The notes: generated by a model not told the origin, from the letters alone. 64,000 bases of DNA from Methylomonas sp. 11b (GCF_000515215.1 NZ_KI911557.1:1695586-1759585); one strand, 5' to 3'; shown: positions 25,480 to 34,893, counted from the first letter of the stretch. Numbers and translations: made by a program.

Positions 25480-26364
25480 CTAACGCGCGGCAATATTACC
25501 CTTTTCGTCCGACATGATAATTTCCACTCGGCGATTCAACTGCCGGCTGGATGCGGTATCGTTACCGGCAACCGGATATTCCTCGCCGTAACCGCGCGTT
25601 CTGACTCGGTCACTGTTCACACCGGCGTCCACCAAAGCGGTGCGCACTGCATAAGCGCGACGGTCGGAGAGTTCCAGATTATGTTCGTCGCTACCCCGGC
25701 TGTCGGTATAGCCTTCGACCAATACCTTATAGTCGGGATATTCCTTTAGGAAGTCGCCTATTTTGTCGACATTGCGCATTCCGCCGGATTGCAGCTGCGC
25801 TTTATTGGTTCGAAACAACACGTCGCCCAAGGTAATCACCAAACCGCGTGCGGTTTTCTTCGCATTCAGTTCGTTAATCAAGATTTCCTGTTGCGCAATC
25901 AAGGCCTCGTCGCGCTCGCTATTGATACCGGCGATGACCAATTCCGTTGCTTGCCGGTCTACGGTCAGTTGACTGGCCGCCGCTTGGCGTTTGGCGGCAT
26001 CCGCTTCCGCGGTTCGGGCATCGAGACGCACCTCGTTGCGCTTGGCTTCGGCACTGTTGACCGCCTTTTCCGCGGTTTTACGCTTGGCGGTTACCTGCGC
26101 GATGGCCACTTGTTGGTTAGCGATATAGGCCAGATGGGTGACGCTTTCATCATCGTCGTCCTTTGCGTAAGCGTCGTCGGCCTTTTTCAGGGTATCCGAC
26201 GCCTGCTTCATTTCCAGCTCTGCCAGCGTGCTGACGTCGGAATTGATACGGGCGTTGTTATAACTGTTGTGAGCATCGATTAAGGATGCATTGGGCACCG
26301 AGCTACAGCCGGCAGCAACCGCAGCGGCAAGCAGGGTTAGGGATAAATATCGATAGGTATGCAT
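25480..26364 (-). CDS. OmpA/DUF4398 lipoprotein
   Basis: The 294-residue protein starts at the ATG at 26364, with GGAG nine bases upstream. A lipoprotein signal (SLTLLAAAVAAGCSS, Cys near residue 20) is followed by a DUF4398 helical region with a long Ala/Lys/Glu-rich coiled coil (about 40-160). The C-terminal OmpA peptidoglycan-binding domain has GDVLFRTNKAQLQSGG, VEGYTDSRGSDEHNLELSDR and ending NRRVEIIMSD. It should sit in the outer membrane facing the cell wall. The next gene upstream encodes a shorter DUF4398 lipoprotein and is probably in the same operon. Confidence 0.9.
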   Translation of the reverse strand: MHTYRYLSLTLLAAAVAAGCSSVPNASLIDAHNSYNNARINSDVSTLAELEMKQASDTLKKADDAYAKDDDDESVTHLAYIANQQVAIAQVTAKRKTAEKAVNSAEAKRNEVRLDARTAEADAAKRQAAASQLTVDRQATELVIAGINSERDEALIAQQEILINELNAKKTARGLVITLGDVLFRTNKAQLQSGGMRNVDKIGDFLKEYPDYKVLVEGYTDSRGSDEHNLELSDRRAYAVRTALVDAGVNSDRVRTRGYGEEYPVAGNDTASSRQLNRRVEIIMSDEKGNIAAR

Positions 26365-26382
26365 AATGGTCTCCATTGTGAA

Positions 26383-26769
26383 TTATTGGGTTACGCGATT
26401 GAGTTCTTCGCGTAACACGCGATTGCCTTCCTGCAGCTCGCTAGCAGCCTTTTGCGCCTTGGCAGCACGAGCGGTAGAGGCCGCAAGTTGAGCATCAACC
26501 TGGGCTTGTTCGGCTTGCTGTCTGGCCATTAGATAATCTTCGCGCGCCATCGCCCGTTCGGCGGCGTCCATTTTTTCCATGGCCGCTCGCAAAGCTACCG
26601 GTGCAAATTCGTTGCCGCCGGCGCTATTGGCGCTGTTCACTGCCGCCTTGGACACCGCCATTTGTTCGGTCGGTGCCGGAATGCTCGCGCAACCGACGGC
26701 AAACAGCGCCGCGATCAGGCTTACGCCATAGATCGTCGTTAACGATCCGGGGTATGTAATTGTTTTCAT
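26383..26769 (-). CDS. DUF4398 lipoprotein
   Basis: The 128-residue protein starts at the ATG at 26769 (AGGAAAAAATC upstream). It has a lipobox, SLIAALFAVGCASIP, and then a coiled-coil body rich in Ala, Glu and Gln (ALRAAMEKMDAAERAMARED, QAQVDAQLAASTARAAKAQK). This matches DUF4398, usually paired with an OmpA-domain partner as here, 18 bases downstream. The pair likely forms an envelope-spanning assembly. A regulatory-site copy lies about 190 bases upstream. Confidence 0.85.
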   Translation of the reverse strand: MKTITYPGSLTTIYGVSLIAALFAVGCASIPAPTEQMAVSKAAVNSANSAGGNEFAPVALRAAMEKMDAAERAMAREDYLMARQQAEQAQVDAQLAASTARAAKAQKAASELQEGNRVLREELNRVTQ

Positions 26770-26954
26770 GATTTTTTCCTGTGAGTTAAACATCGAATAG
26801 CATCGCTAACCGGCTTTCCAGGCTAGGCCGTTGCGGCTGGCTAGCGATTCGCCCTGTGAAATTTTTGCGCCCCGGGCCGGATCGGGTGGTAGGATTAGCG
26901 GAGTCGCGGGCTGGGAAAGCGTTGTAAGGAATTAGACGCCTTTGTGCGATGAAA

Positions 26955-26975
26955 CACAGTTCGTTAGCGTACATA
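26955..26975 (+). promoter_or_regulatory. Repeated site between DUF4398 and PAS genes
   Basis: The right half CGTTAGCGTACATA is a perfect match to the consensus; the left part (CACAGTT) is less so. It lies in the 26770-27151 divergent gap, where I see no other feature. Confidence 0.45.
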
Positions 26976-27151
26976 AGCCAAACCGACCGGTTCATCGACA
27001 GGTTCGACCCGACAGTTTTGCCAAGCAACAGATAGCGGTCATGCACTGCCGTCATTCATACCAATCGACTAAGCTCGGCGCAAACCGCAGCCATCCTTTT
27101 TTGGTGACTACCTACACAATTGGTCGGCCCCTCGACCTGGAGAACCAAGGC

Positions 27152-27700
27152 ATGGACCAAAAATGGGATGGAATCGAGCGGCGTAAGTCGCTGAGAAAGG
27201 CAGCCGAAGCCATGGTGGCAAACTTATCGCCCGAGCAGCTTCGGGCTAAACCGGCCGAAATGCTGCTGCACGAATTGTTGGTGCACAAGATCGAACTGGA
27301 AATGCAATTCGACGAGTTGCAAAGAATAGATGTTGCTTTGACCTCAGCGCGAGACCGCTACCGAGATCTGTACGACTTCGCCCCGATTGGCTATATCGTT
27401 ATCGATTCCGCAGAACAAATCGATGAAATTAACCTGACGGGCGCCGCATTACTGGGTATCCCGCATGGATCATCACTCAAGCTGCGGTTCTCGAAATTTG
27501 TGGCTGTAGAAGATCATCAGCGTTGGTCTCTGCAGTTCCGAAACATGATGGATTTGGTTACGACCGAGAGACTGGCTCTGGATTTAGAGATGATGCGCCA
27601 CGATGGAACGCGGTTTACCGCCCATCTTGATTGCCAACACCGAGAACTTGGCGATGCATCGGTGTTGCTGGTCTCTATAACGGAGATAGGCAAATCCTGA
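27152..27700 (+). CDS. Single PAS-domain protein
   Basis: A 182-residue protein. The ATG at 27152 with GGAGAACCAAGG upstream is preferred to a longer open frame from 26942. After an N-terminal charged helix comes MLLHELLVHKIELEMQFDEL, then one PAS domain (YDFAPIGYIVIDSAEQIDEI to SVLLVSITEIG). There is no output domain, so it may be a sensor partner for another protein. The same HELLVHxIELE helix followed by a PAS domain forms the N-terminus of the GGDEF-EAL protein at 32487-34691, so the two are related. Confidence 0.75.
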   Translation: MDQKWDGIERRKSLRKAAEAMVANLSPEQLRAKPAEMLLHELLVHKIELEMQFDELQRIDVALTSARDRYRDLYDFAPIGYIVIDSAEQIDEINLTGAALLGIPHGSSLKLRFSKFVAVEDHQRWSLQFRNMMDLVTTERLALDLEMMRHDGTRFTAHLDCQHRELGDASVLLVSITEIGKS

Positions 27701-27732
27701 ATCGACTTCGGTCCGCCAAACCGCACACCATC

Positions 27733-28044
27733 CTACTGATGGGTATCAGGCAAATACAAGCTTTGAATTAGCCTTCTTTCTTCGCTGGTTAACACCACTC
27801 GGGAATATTTTTGGGCAGCGCGCTGCTGTTCGGACGCCTGTGTGTGTCGTCTATCCGCCATACGCCTGTCCTCCGCGCGCCGCATATGGTCGCGACGGTC
27901 GGCTTTCGGCCAAGCTACATAAGCGTTTTTGATATTCTCCAGCCACTCCGGTGAACCAAACGGATAGTCAGTCTGCCGTCTGTCGCGTAATCGGCGTGTT
28001 TGCACCGACCGGCGCGCTTGTGCTCGCAATTCATGGGCGCTCAT
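27733..28044 (-). CDS. Hypothetical Arg-rich protein
   Basis: A 103-residue, very basic protein from the ATG at 28044, chosen because GGAGGAGG stands just upstream; a longer frame to 28095 lacks this. It has repeated R-R-x-x-D-R-R motifs (LRDRRQTDYPF, KADRRDHMRRAEDRRMADRR), suggesting a nucleic-acid or acidic-surface binding role. That is inference from composition. I recognise no family. It diverges from the RlpA-like gene with regulatory sites in between. Confidence 0.55.
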   Translation of the reverse strand: MSAHELRAQARRSVQTRRLRDRRQTDYPFGSPEWLENIKNAYVAWPKADRRDHMRRAEDRRMADRRHTQASEQQRAAQKYSRVVLTSEERRLIQSLYLPDTHQ

Positions 28045-28119
28045 ATCCCGCTTCCTCCTCCGGTGTCTAAAAACAGGCTGTTTCATTAGCTTCAAATTAT
28101 GCGCTTACCTGATACACGA

Positions 28120-28231
28120 ATATGTACGGAAAGACACATAGGCGGAATTTGCTTGGCCGTGTCAGCAAATCGATTTGTGCACTATCGATCCTGCACGTTG
28201 GGCGCAAAACTAGGTACGTTAGCGCACAGAC
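28120..28231. promoter_or_regulatory. Repeated sites between the Arg-rich gene and the RlpA-like gene
   Basis: A clear minus-strand copy is at 28211-28231 (core GTGCGCTAACGTAC, left flank GTCT, right end CTA). A weaker plus-strand copy is at 28120-28140 (GTACGGAAAGACAC then ATA). They again point towards each other. Confidence 0.5.
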
Positions 28232-28283
28232 TTGCCGGTCGATTCGGCGCATGTTTTGCCTATAAAACAGCAGGAGAATGGGC

Positions 28284-28772
28284 ATGGCAACGCATCGTAG
28301 AATTTCGGGATTTATAGGCGCATTACTGATTGGATTATGGGCTAGCTCCGGTTGTCGCTCGGATCGCTCCAACGAGCAAGCTCCACAGCAGTCGCCGGAT
28401 CAAGCAGGCGTTCCCAAGGAAACTAAGCATAAGGAAGTCGGCGAAGCATCGTGGTATGGACCCGGCTTCCACGGCCAGGAGACGGCCAGCGGCGAGACTT
28501 TCGATCAGAAAAAACTCACCGCCGCGCACCCGAGTTTGCCCATGGGAACCAAAGCCACCGTGACCAATCTGGATAACGGTAAAAAAGTAGAAGTGACCAT
28601 CAACGATAGAGGCCCGGCGGCCAAGGAAGATAGAGCAATAGACCTTTCCAGCAGTGCGGCGAACAAGCTGGATATGAAAAAAGACGGCACTGCACAGGTC
28701 AAGATCGAGACTAAATCCACCAAGAAATCCCGCACGAAAATCGACAAAGCCAAACTCGCGGCAAAGCCTTAA
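28284..28772 (+). CDS. RlpA-like septal ring lipoprotein (double-psi beta-barrel)
   Basis: A 162-residue protein. The ATG at 28284 has GGAGA at good spacing; an in-frame ATG six bases earlier is too close to it. Lipobox LLIGLWASSGCRSD. The RlpA core reads GEASWYGPGFHGQETASGET, LTAAHPSLPMGTKATVTNL, and VTINDRGPAAKEDRAIDLS. RlpA proteins are lytic transglycosylases or remodelers acting on denuded peptidoglycan. The usual C-terminal SPOR domain is missing; a Lys-rich tail takes its place, so septal targeting may be lost. Confidence 0.88.
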   Translation: MATHRRISGFIGALLIGLWASSGCRSDRSNEQAPQQSPDQAGVPKETKHKEVGEASWYGPGFHGQETASGETFDQKKLTAAHPSLPMGTKATVTNLDNGKKVEVTINDRGPAAKEDRAIDLSSSAANKLDMKKDGTAQVKIETKSTKKSRTKIDKAKLAAKP

Positions 28773-28945
28773 TAAGCTATTCAGCGTGCAGTATCAACAC
28801 CAAGCTCCGGCTGGGGCGAGGGGAATCAAAACAAGATTACTTTTATTGATTTAAATCTCCTCTCCATCAGGAGAGGGAACAGACTTTTGGCAACTTGCGA
28901 GGATTTCGAGTCGCCGAGAGTAATCGAAACCTTTGAAACTTTATT

Positions 28946-29308
28946 TTATTGCTTCTGCAGGAAGTACCAGAGCGGCACCAGCATACCCACGCCAGCCACC
29001 ACACCCGCTACCCAAATCAGTATTCTTCCGAATACCGATATTAGAAAGTCCATACCTGCCTGATCGGTTGGAAAATAGACCAAGGGAATCCGGGTTTTCA
29101 GTTGTTTTGGCGCAAAGCTTCGCACATCGAGCACGAATACCGACCCAGTCAGCAGCGCGTAGATCACAAAAAATGCCACAACTTGCGGGTCGGCAATGCC
29201 AACACCCAGTAAACCGCTGGTGTTAAGGATGGCAAGCAAGGTCAGCGGTGCCGATAGCGACAAGCCGGCGACAAATGCGCTGGTTCGGGTTGCATGAGGA
29301 AAGGCCAT
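28946..29308 (-). CDS. Hypothetical membrane protein behind squalene-hopene cyclase
   Basis: A 120-residue protein with four predicted membrane helices (FVAGLSLSAPLTLLAILNTS, VVAFFVIYALLTGSVFVLDV, FLISVFGRILIWVAGVVAG, VGMLVPLWYFLQ). It starts 7 bases after the shc stop and is surely co-transcribed. I recognise no family. A link to hopanoid handling is suggested by the operon only. Confidence 0.6.
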   Translation of the reverse strand: MAFPHATRTSAFVAGLSLSAPLTLLAILNTSGLLGVGIADPQVVAFFVIYALLTGSVFVLDVRSFAPKQLKTRIPLVYFPTDQAGMDFLISVFGRILIWVAGVVAGVGMLVPLWYFLQKQ

Positions 29309-29315
29309 AATGGTT

Positions 29316-31277
29316 TTATCCGCTTGCCCGCGCGTTGCGATAACGAGCCAGAGCCCACAACGGAAAGAATTTGTCGTAACCGTGATATTTCAGATAAAAA
29401 AACTTCGGAAAACCCGGCGCGTTAAAACAGTCGTCGTGCCAGAAGCCGTCGGCCTGTTGATTTCTCAGCAGATAATTCACGCCGTCGCTGACTTCCAGGC
29501 AGTCTGTTTCCTCAGCGGCCAGCAAAGCCATGACGGCTAATGCCGTATGAAATGCGGTACTGCATTCGAATTCACCGCGAATCCTGGGGTCGTGATAGCC
29601 GATATTGCCCTCGCCCCAGCCGCCATCGGCGCGTTGCTTGGATTTCAACCAAGTCACGGCCCGACGCACGCTGGCGTCGCTCGCAGGAATGCCGGCTGCG
29701 GCAAATCCCAGCAACACCGACCAGGTGCCGTAAATATAATTGGTGCCCCAGCGCCCGAACCAAGAACCCTCGACCTCCTGCTCGGCACGTAAATAAGCGA
29801 CGCAGCGGTCGATAACAGGGCGATACTGCGGCATGTCCAGTTTACCCAACAGCATGATGCAACGGGCACTAACATCGGCAGTTGGCGGGTCTAACAGCGC
29901 ACCATGGTCGGCAAACGGAATTTGGTTTAAATAATAATGATCATTGTCGGCATCGAAAGCCCCATAGCCGCCATTGCGCGATTGCATGCCGCTAATCCAG
30001 TGTGCGGCGCGCCGGATATTCTCGGTAAATTCCGGCATCTCGGCTTGCTGCATCGCATACGCCACCACGGCGGTATCGTCCACATCCGGATAATAACTAT
30101 TGCCGAATTGAAAAGCCCAACCGCCGCCGGCCAAGTTCGGGCGTTGTACACGCCAGTCGCCCGGCTCATCGCTCAATTGCTTGCTCGCCAGCCAGCGCAA
30201 GGCCGCTTGCGTGGCTTTTAGACTCTGCGGATCGCGCTCGTGACTGTCGGCCTCCTGCAAGGCCAGCACCGCCAAACCGGTATCCCAGATCGGCGACACG
30301 CAGGGCTGGCAATAGGCCGTATCATCTTTCACCACCAACAATTTATCGATAGCCGCCCTGGCGATTTGCCGCTGGGCGTTGTCCGGCGGAATCCCCAGAT
30401 AATCCATCGCCTCGTAAGCATTGACCATCGCGGTAAATATCGCCCCCAGCCCATCGTAGCCGTTTAGCCGCGCCATGAACCAATCCGTAGCTTTGGCGGT
30501 GGCCTTGCGGCGGATAAAGCCGGGTAGCAATGGCTCCAACAGTCGGCCAATTCGATCCAGCACTAAGATGGCTTTGCCTAGCGGCGTTTTGACATGGGAA
30601 AAATAATGGTTTTCCAAGTTTGCCGGCGTTAGAAACAACTCGGCAATATCAATCTTGTGCGGATTGCGCGCTTTGACCTGATAGGTACAGAGAATGGACA
30701 ACGGCACCATCACGGTCCGCGACCAATACGACACTTTGTCGATATGAAACGGAAACCATTTGGGTAACAGCATGATTTCCACCGGAATAAACGGCACGCC
30801 GCGCCAGGGGATTTGTTGAAACATTGCCAGCATGATGCGGGTAAACACATTGGCCTTCGCCGCGCCGCCGTGCATCAATATCCACTCGCGGGCTTTGATC
30901 ATATGCGCCGCGTCCATGCCATCGCCCGCCATTTTTAACGCGTAATAGGCTTTGATAGTGCAACTAAGGTCGCCAGGGCCGTCTTTGTACAGCGGATAAC
31001 TACCGTCCGCGCCGGCCTGGCTGCGCAGGAAGTTGGCGATTTTAGCTTGCAAGGCCGTGTCGATCTCGGCCATGTAATGCATCATCAGAATGTATTCGGC
31101 GGGGATGGTGCAATCGGCTTCCAGCTCGAACACCCAATAACCGGCCGGGTTTTGTAAGCTCAGCAAGCCGGCCTTGGCTAATGCAATACCGGCATCCGGA
31201 TTTACCGGTTCAGCACCGCCAGGCATATTCGCGTGGCTGACATCCGCACCGGATAGTGACGAGTTTTCTATTAGCAT
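29316..31277 (-). CDS. shc: Squalene-hopene cyclase
   Basis: A 653-residue monotopic membrane enzyme that folds squalene into hopene, the first step of hopanoid synthesis. It carries several QW repeats (LQNPAGYWVFELEAD, SQAGADGSYPLYKDGPGD, QSRNGGYGAFDAD, EQEVEGSWFGRWG, QRADGGWGEG, QQADGFWHDD). The catalytic DxDDTA motif appears as VDDTAVVAYA near residue 397. Length matches the family (630-720). Upstream lie two copies of the repeated regulatory site, shared with a divergent Crp/Fnr gene. The small membrane protein downstream shares the transcript. No other hopanoid genes are nearby. Confidence 0.96.
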   Translation of the reverse strand: MLIENSSLSGADVSHANMPGGAEPVNPDAGIALAKAGLLSLQNPAGYWVFELEADCTIPAEYILMMHYMAEIDTALQAKIANFLRSQAGADGSYPLYKDGPGDLSCTIKAYYALKMAGDGMDAAHMIKAREWILMHGGAAKANVFTRIMLAMFQQIPWRGVPFIPVEIMLLPKWFPFHIDKVSYWSRTVMVPLSILCTYQVKARNPHKIDIAELFLTPANLENHYFSHVKTPLGKAILVLDRIGRLLEPLLPGFIRRKATAKATDWFMARLNGYDGLGAIFTAMVNAYEAMDYLGIPPDNAQRQIARAAIDKLLVVKDDTAYCQPCVSPIWDTGLAVLALQEADSHERDPQSLKATQAALRWLASKQLSDEPGDWRVQRPNLAGGGWAFQFGNSYYPDVDDTAVVAYAMQQAEMPEFTENIRRAAHWISGMQSRNGGYGAFDADNDHYYLNQIPFADHGALLDPPTADVSARCIMLLGKLDMPQYRPVIDRCVAYLRAEQEVEGSWFGRWGTNYIYGTWSVLLGFAAAGIPASDASVRRAVTWLKSKQRADGGWGEGNIGYHDPRIRGEFECSTAFHTALAVMALLAAEETDCLEVSDGVNYLLRNQQADGFWHDDCFNAPGFPKFFYLKYHGYDKFFPLWALARYRNARASG

Positions 31278-31498
31278 GATTTAGTTCTCTGATTTCACTG
31301 AGCAGGTAGGCATTTCACGCGGCATCCAATCTGGCAAAAAGCCGCTCAAAAAAAACCGCCGCAACTGAAGAACGTTGCTGCGGCGAGTCGCACACATGGT
31401 CATGGAGGCCCTGTAAAGTGAAGAGCGATGCAGGCTTAGGTTAAATATCGCGTTAGCCTGATTCGTAGATAGACAGGGTAATAGCCTGGTTAATTCCG

Positions 31499-31577
31499 GT
31501 CTGTACGTTACCGCACATAAGCCTGTTTGCGCTCTGCGCACAAAAAGCCCAATTGCTCTGTTCCTTAGCGCACAGAG
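31499..31577. promoter_or_regulatory. Inverted pair of the repeated site between shc and a Crp/Fnr gene
   Basis: Plus-strand copy 31499-31519 with core GTACGTTACCGCAC (GTCT left, ATA right). Minus-strand copy 31557-31577 with core GTGCGCTAAGGAAC (CTCT left, AGA right). Centres are 58 bases apart. They lie in the 31278-31667 divergent gap, which holds nothing else I can identify. Confidence 0.6.
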
Positions 31578-31667
31578 AGGAATTTCATTTCTAAATACAA
31601 TTAAGGTTTACACTAGCACCGATTGCAGGAGCCAATCTATTTTGTCCGATAACTACCTAGGCAGCAG

Positions 31668-32396
31668 ATGACCGATCTCGATAGCCCGCAATACAACCAT
31701 TTGCTAAAAGTGTTACCGGAAGCGGAATACGAACGACTGTTACCGCACCTGGAACACGTGGAGATGCCGTTGGGAGAAGTAATTTACGAATCCGGCGGCG
31801 AGCTGCGTTACGTCTACTTCCCCACTACCTGTATCGTCTCCTTGCTGTATGTGATGGAGAACGGCGCATCGGCGGAAATCGCCGTGGTCGGCAACGACGG
31901 CATCATCGGCGTAGCCTTGTTCATGGGCGGCGGCAGCATGCCGAACCGCGCCGTGGTGCAGAGCGCCGGCCACGCCTATCGCTTGCGCGGGCAACTAATG
32001 ATGCAGGAATTCAACCGCTACGAAGGCATGTTGCATTTGCTGCTGCGTTATACCCAGGCGCTGATCACGCAGATGGCGCAAACCGCGGTGTGCAATCGGC
32101 ACCATTCGGTGGATCAACAGCTCTGTCGTTGGTTGTTGTTAAGCATGGACCGGCTGCCGTCGAACGAATTGACCATGACCCAGGAATTGATCGCCAACAT
32201 GCTGGGCGTACGGCGCGAAGGCGTTACCGAGGCCGCCGGGAAACTGCAACATGCGGGATTGATCCATTACAGCAGAGGGAAAATAACGGTGCTGGATAGG
32301 CCGGGTTTGGAAGCGCGGGTTTGCGAATGCTACCAGGTGGTGAGAGCCGAGTCGGATAGGCTTCTCCCCCCCCCCCCCCCCCCGATGATGAATTAA
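31668..32396 (+). CDS. Crp/Fnr family transcriptional regulator (paralogue 2)
   Basis: A 242-residue protein very similar to the one at 21468. Shared segments include VYFPTTCIVSLLYVMENGAS, IAVVGNDGIIGVALFMGG, ALITQMAQTAVCNRHHSVDQ and the winged helix ELIANMLGVRREGVTEAAGK. No Crp-type cAMP contacts or Fnr-type cysteines are evident. It diverges from shc across a pair of regulatory sites and may control hopanoid synthesis (inference). The tail is coded by a run of 18 C residues at 32366-32383, giving six prolines just before the stop. Confidence 0.88.
   Translation: MTDLDSPQYNHLLKVLPEAEYERLLPHLEHVEMPLGEVIYESGGELRYVYFPTTCIVSLLYVMENGASAEIAVVGNDGIIGVALFMGGGSMPNRAVVQSAGHAYRLRGQLMMQEFNRYEGMLHLLLRYTQALITQMAQTAVCNRHHSVDQQLCRWLLLSMDRLPSNELTMTQELIANMLGVRREGVTEAAGKLQHAGLIHYSRGKITVLDRPGLEARVCECYQVVRAESDRLLPPPPPPMMN
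32366..32383 (+). repeat. Poly-C tract of 18 bases inside the end of a Crp/Fnr gene
   Basis: A run of 18 C residues codes for six prolines near the C-terminus. Such tracts slip easily in replication and in sequencing. Slippage would change only the last few residues. Confidence 0.85.
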
Positions 32397-32486
32397 TGGC
32401 CTTGTGACAAGGCGAGCTTGCAGGTGCGAAGATATTCGCACTAACCGCCTTTATAGGCCGAATGAATCGGCCCTACCACGGACACC

Positions 32487-34691
32487 TCAAAGTTGGCTCT
32501 GCAACAACGCAGAAAACTCCGCAGCCGCCAGCGCCGGGCTTTTCAAATAGCCCTGATAAAAATCGCAGCCATGTTCTTGCAGAAAATCCAGTTGTTCTTG
32601 GGTTTCCACGCCTTCCGCCAACACTTGCAAACGCAAGGTATGGCCCATACCGATAATCGCCGAGGCGATTTCTTTGTCGTCTTCCAACTGCGGAATGTCG
32701 TCGATAAAAGTTTTATCGATTTTCAGAATGTCTAACGGAAAATGCTTGAGATAAGCCAGCGAAGAATAACCGGTGCCGAAATCGTCGATGGCCAGCCGCA
32801 CACCCAAGGCCTGTAGCTTACAGAGGACCAACACCACCTCCGTTTCCCTCTCCATCAACGCGCTTTCGGTTAATTCCAACTCTAACAGCTCGGGCGGAAA
32901 GCCGGTTTGGCTGAGTATCGCAGCAATACTGGCGGCTATGTCGCCATGCCGTAGCTGATGCGGCGACAGATTGACCGCCAGTTTGATCGGCGCTAACCCA
33001 GCATCCAGCCAACGCCTACCTTGCCTACATACTTCCTTTAACACCCATTCACCGATCTCGGCTATCAGGCCGATTTCCTCGGCCACCGGGATGAACTGGC
33101 TGGGCGGTATCACGCCCTCCTCCGCATGATGCCAGCGCAACAAGGCTTCCGCGCCGATAATGCGGCCCGTGCTGATGTCTACTTGCGGTTGATAATAAAC
33201 CAGTAATTCTTGACGACGCAGCGCCCGCCGCAATAACGACTCCAAATTGATACGGCGCAAGGCCGCTTGGGTCAGGTCTTCCGAGAAATATTTAAAATTA
33301 CCGCGCCCTTCCGCTTTGGCGCGATATAAAGCCGCGTCCGCGTGTTGCAAAAGCTCTTCGGAGCTGTTGCCATGTTCCGGCAGTAAACTGATGCCTATGC
33401 TGACACCAACCCGCACTTCGGAACCGTTGGACAAACGCCACGGTTCGTTGAGCGATTCGATAATCTCGGCGGCTACCAGCGCCGCATCCTGCGGATGCGC
33501 CAAATCTTCCAGCAATATGGCAAATTCGTCGCCGCCCAGACGGGTCACGGTGTCGATGCCGCGCAGCCGGCTGCTTAATTTTGCCGCCACTTGTTGCAGC
33601 AATTCGTCGCCGGCCAAATGGCCGAAGCTGTCGTTAACGTCTTTAAATCGATCCAGATCGAGCATCAACAAGGCCGCCGCTTTCCGTTCGCGGCGCGACA
33701 AGCCTATGCAATGTTCCAGGCGCGCAAACAATAACAAACGATTAGGCAAACTGGTTAGAGGATCGTGGTGAGCCAAAAACTCCAGGCGGGCGACTGCATC
33801 CTTGAGCTGGGAAATATCGGAAAACACCCCAACGTAATGCGTCACCCGATTATTTTCGTCGCGTACCGCGCTGATGCTGAGCATTTGCGGATAAATCTCG
33901 CCATCCTTGCGCCGATTCCAAATTTCGCCTTGCCAATAACCGCTGTCGTTAATCTGCCCCCACATATCCACGTAAAAGGCTTGGTCCTGCCGGCCGGACT
34001 TCAGGGTTTTCGGCGTTTTTCCTAACACTTCATCCGCCGAATAGCCGGTTAATTCGCTAAAAGCCCGATTAACCACCAAAATCCGCATATCGGCATCGGT
34101 AACCATCACGCCTTCACGGGCGGTTTCGAACATGGCCGCCGCCTGGCGTAAAAATTGGTCTTTGGTTTTTTCCCGACTAACGTCGCTGATTACAATCCGC
34201 AGAATCTGCTCGCCATCTGCGGCAATCGCCAGATTCATTTCCAGTCTGACGCAGAAATCGTCGCCGTCCGCCTTCACAAAATTAAGCTCACAGGTCTGCG
34301 CTTGCTTGCTTTCGATTAGCGCTTTGCGGTGCAGATAATAAATGTCCTGGTCGGCAAAGGCGATGTAGCGGCTTAGGACTTGGGAATGCAAAGCATGGCG
34401 CGGCACGCCCAGTAATTGAGTGGCGGTAAGATTGGCTTCCAGGATGATGTCTTGCGCACTGACGGTCAAATAGCCTACCGGCGCCAAATCGTATAAATCG
34501 AAATAACGCGCCTGTGATACCGCCAACTCGTCTTGCGTGTGGCGTAAATTTTCGATGACTGTTTCCAGTTCAATCTGATGCACCAGCAACTCATGCAGCA
34601 AGCGCTGTTCGTCGATTGGCGATTTTTTGCTTTTCAGCGGACGAGCGGCGAGCTTTTGCTCGGCATAGCGGCGTAAGTCGGCGGGATTCAT
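32487..34691 (-). CDS. PAS-PAS-GGDEF-EAL cyclic di-GMP protein
   Basis: A 734-residue protein. An N-terminal LLHELLVHQIELETVIENL helix is followed by a first PAS domain (YDLAPVGYLTVSAQDIILEA) and a second PAS/PAC (ADMRILVVNRAFSELTGYS). The GGDEF domain has HHDPLTSLPNRLL and an intact LGGDEF. The EAL domain has GAEALLRWHH, VNLSPHQLRHG, IDDFGTGYSSL and KIDKTFID. Both catalytic domains keep key residues, so it could make or break cyclic di-GMP. It has no membrane segment. The N-terminus is a paralogue of the PAS protein at 27152. Confidence 0.93.
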   Translation of the reverse strand: MNPADLRRYAEQKLAARPLKSKKSPIDEQRLLHELLVHQIELETVIENLRHTQDELAVSQARYFDLYDLAPVGYLTVSAQDIILEANLTATQLLGVPRHALHSQVLSRYIAFADQDIYYLHRKALIESKQAQTCELNFVKADGDDFCVRLEMNLAIAADGEQILRIVISDVSREKTKDQFLRQAAAMFETAREGVMVTDADMRILVVNRAFSELTGYSADEVLGKTPKTLKSGRQDQAFYVDMWGQINDSGYWQGEIWNRRKDGEIYPQMLSISAVRDENNRVTHYVGVFSDISQLKDAVARLEFLAHHDPLTSLPNRLLLFARLEHCIGLSRRERKAAALLMLDLDRFKDVNDSFGHLAGDELLQQVAAKLSSRLRGIDTVTRLGGDEFAILLEDLAHPQDAALVAAEIIESLNEPWRLSNGSEVRVGVSIGISLLPEHGNSSEELLQHADAALYRAKAEGRGNFKYFSEDLTQAALRRINLESLLRRALRRQELLVYYQPQVDISTGRIIGAEALLRWHHAEEGVIPPSQFIPVAEEIGLIAEIGEWVLKEVCRQGRRWLDAGLAPIKLAVNLSPHQLRHGDIAASIAAILSQTGFPPELLELELTESALMERETEVVLVLCKLQALGVRLAIDDFGTGYSSLAYLKHFPLDILKIDKTFIDDIPQLEDDKEIASAIIGMGHTLRLQVLAEGVETQEQLDFLQEHGCDFYQGYLKSPALAAAEFSALLQSQL

Positions 34692-34865
34692 AACGAGATG
34701 GGCATTACATATATTGCTTTAAGTTGCGGGTCTTCGTGTTTGTGACCAACAGTTGAATAGTAGCACCAATCCGCATCTTCCCCCGCTTAGTTTCTTCCCC
34801 TTCATCGGCATGACAAAGCCTCCCCAAGCCAAAACGGTGAATCCATATCGTTGAGCACCAGCCAC

Positions 34866-34893
34866 AAAAAAAGCCGGTGATGACCGGCTTTGT
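34866..34893 (-). terminator. Terminator of the small secreted helical protein gene
   Basis: On the minus strand AAAGCCGGT and ACCGGCTTT pair around CATC and are followed by more T residues. It lies 47 bases past the stop of the gene ending at 34940. Confidence 0.75.

Noticed and set aside
26942..27151. Longer N-terminus for the PAS protein
   Set aside because: It would run across a regulatory site; the ATG at 27152 has a proper ribosome binding site.
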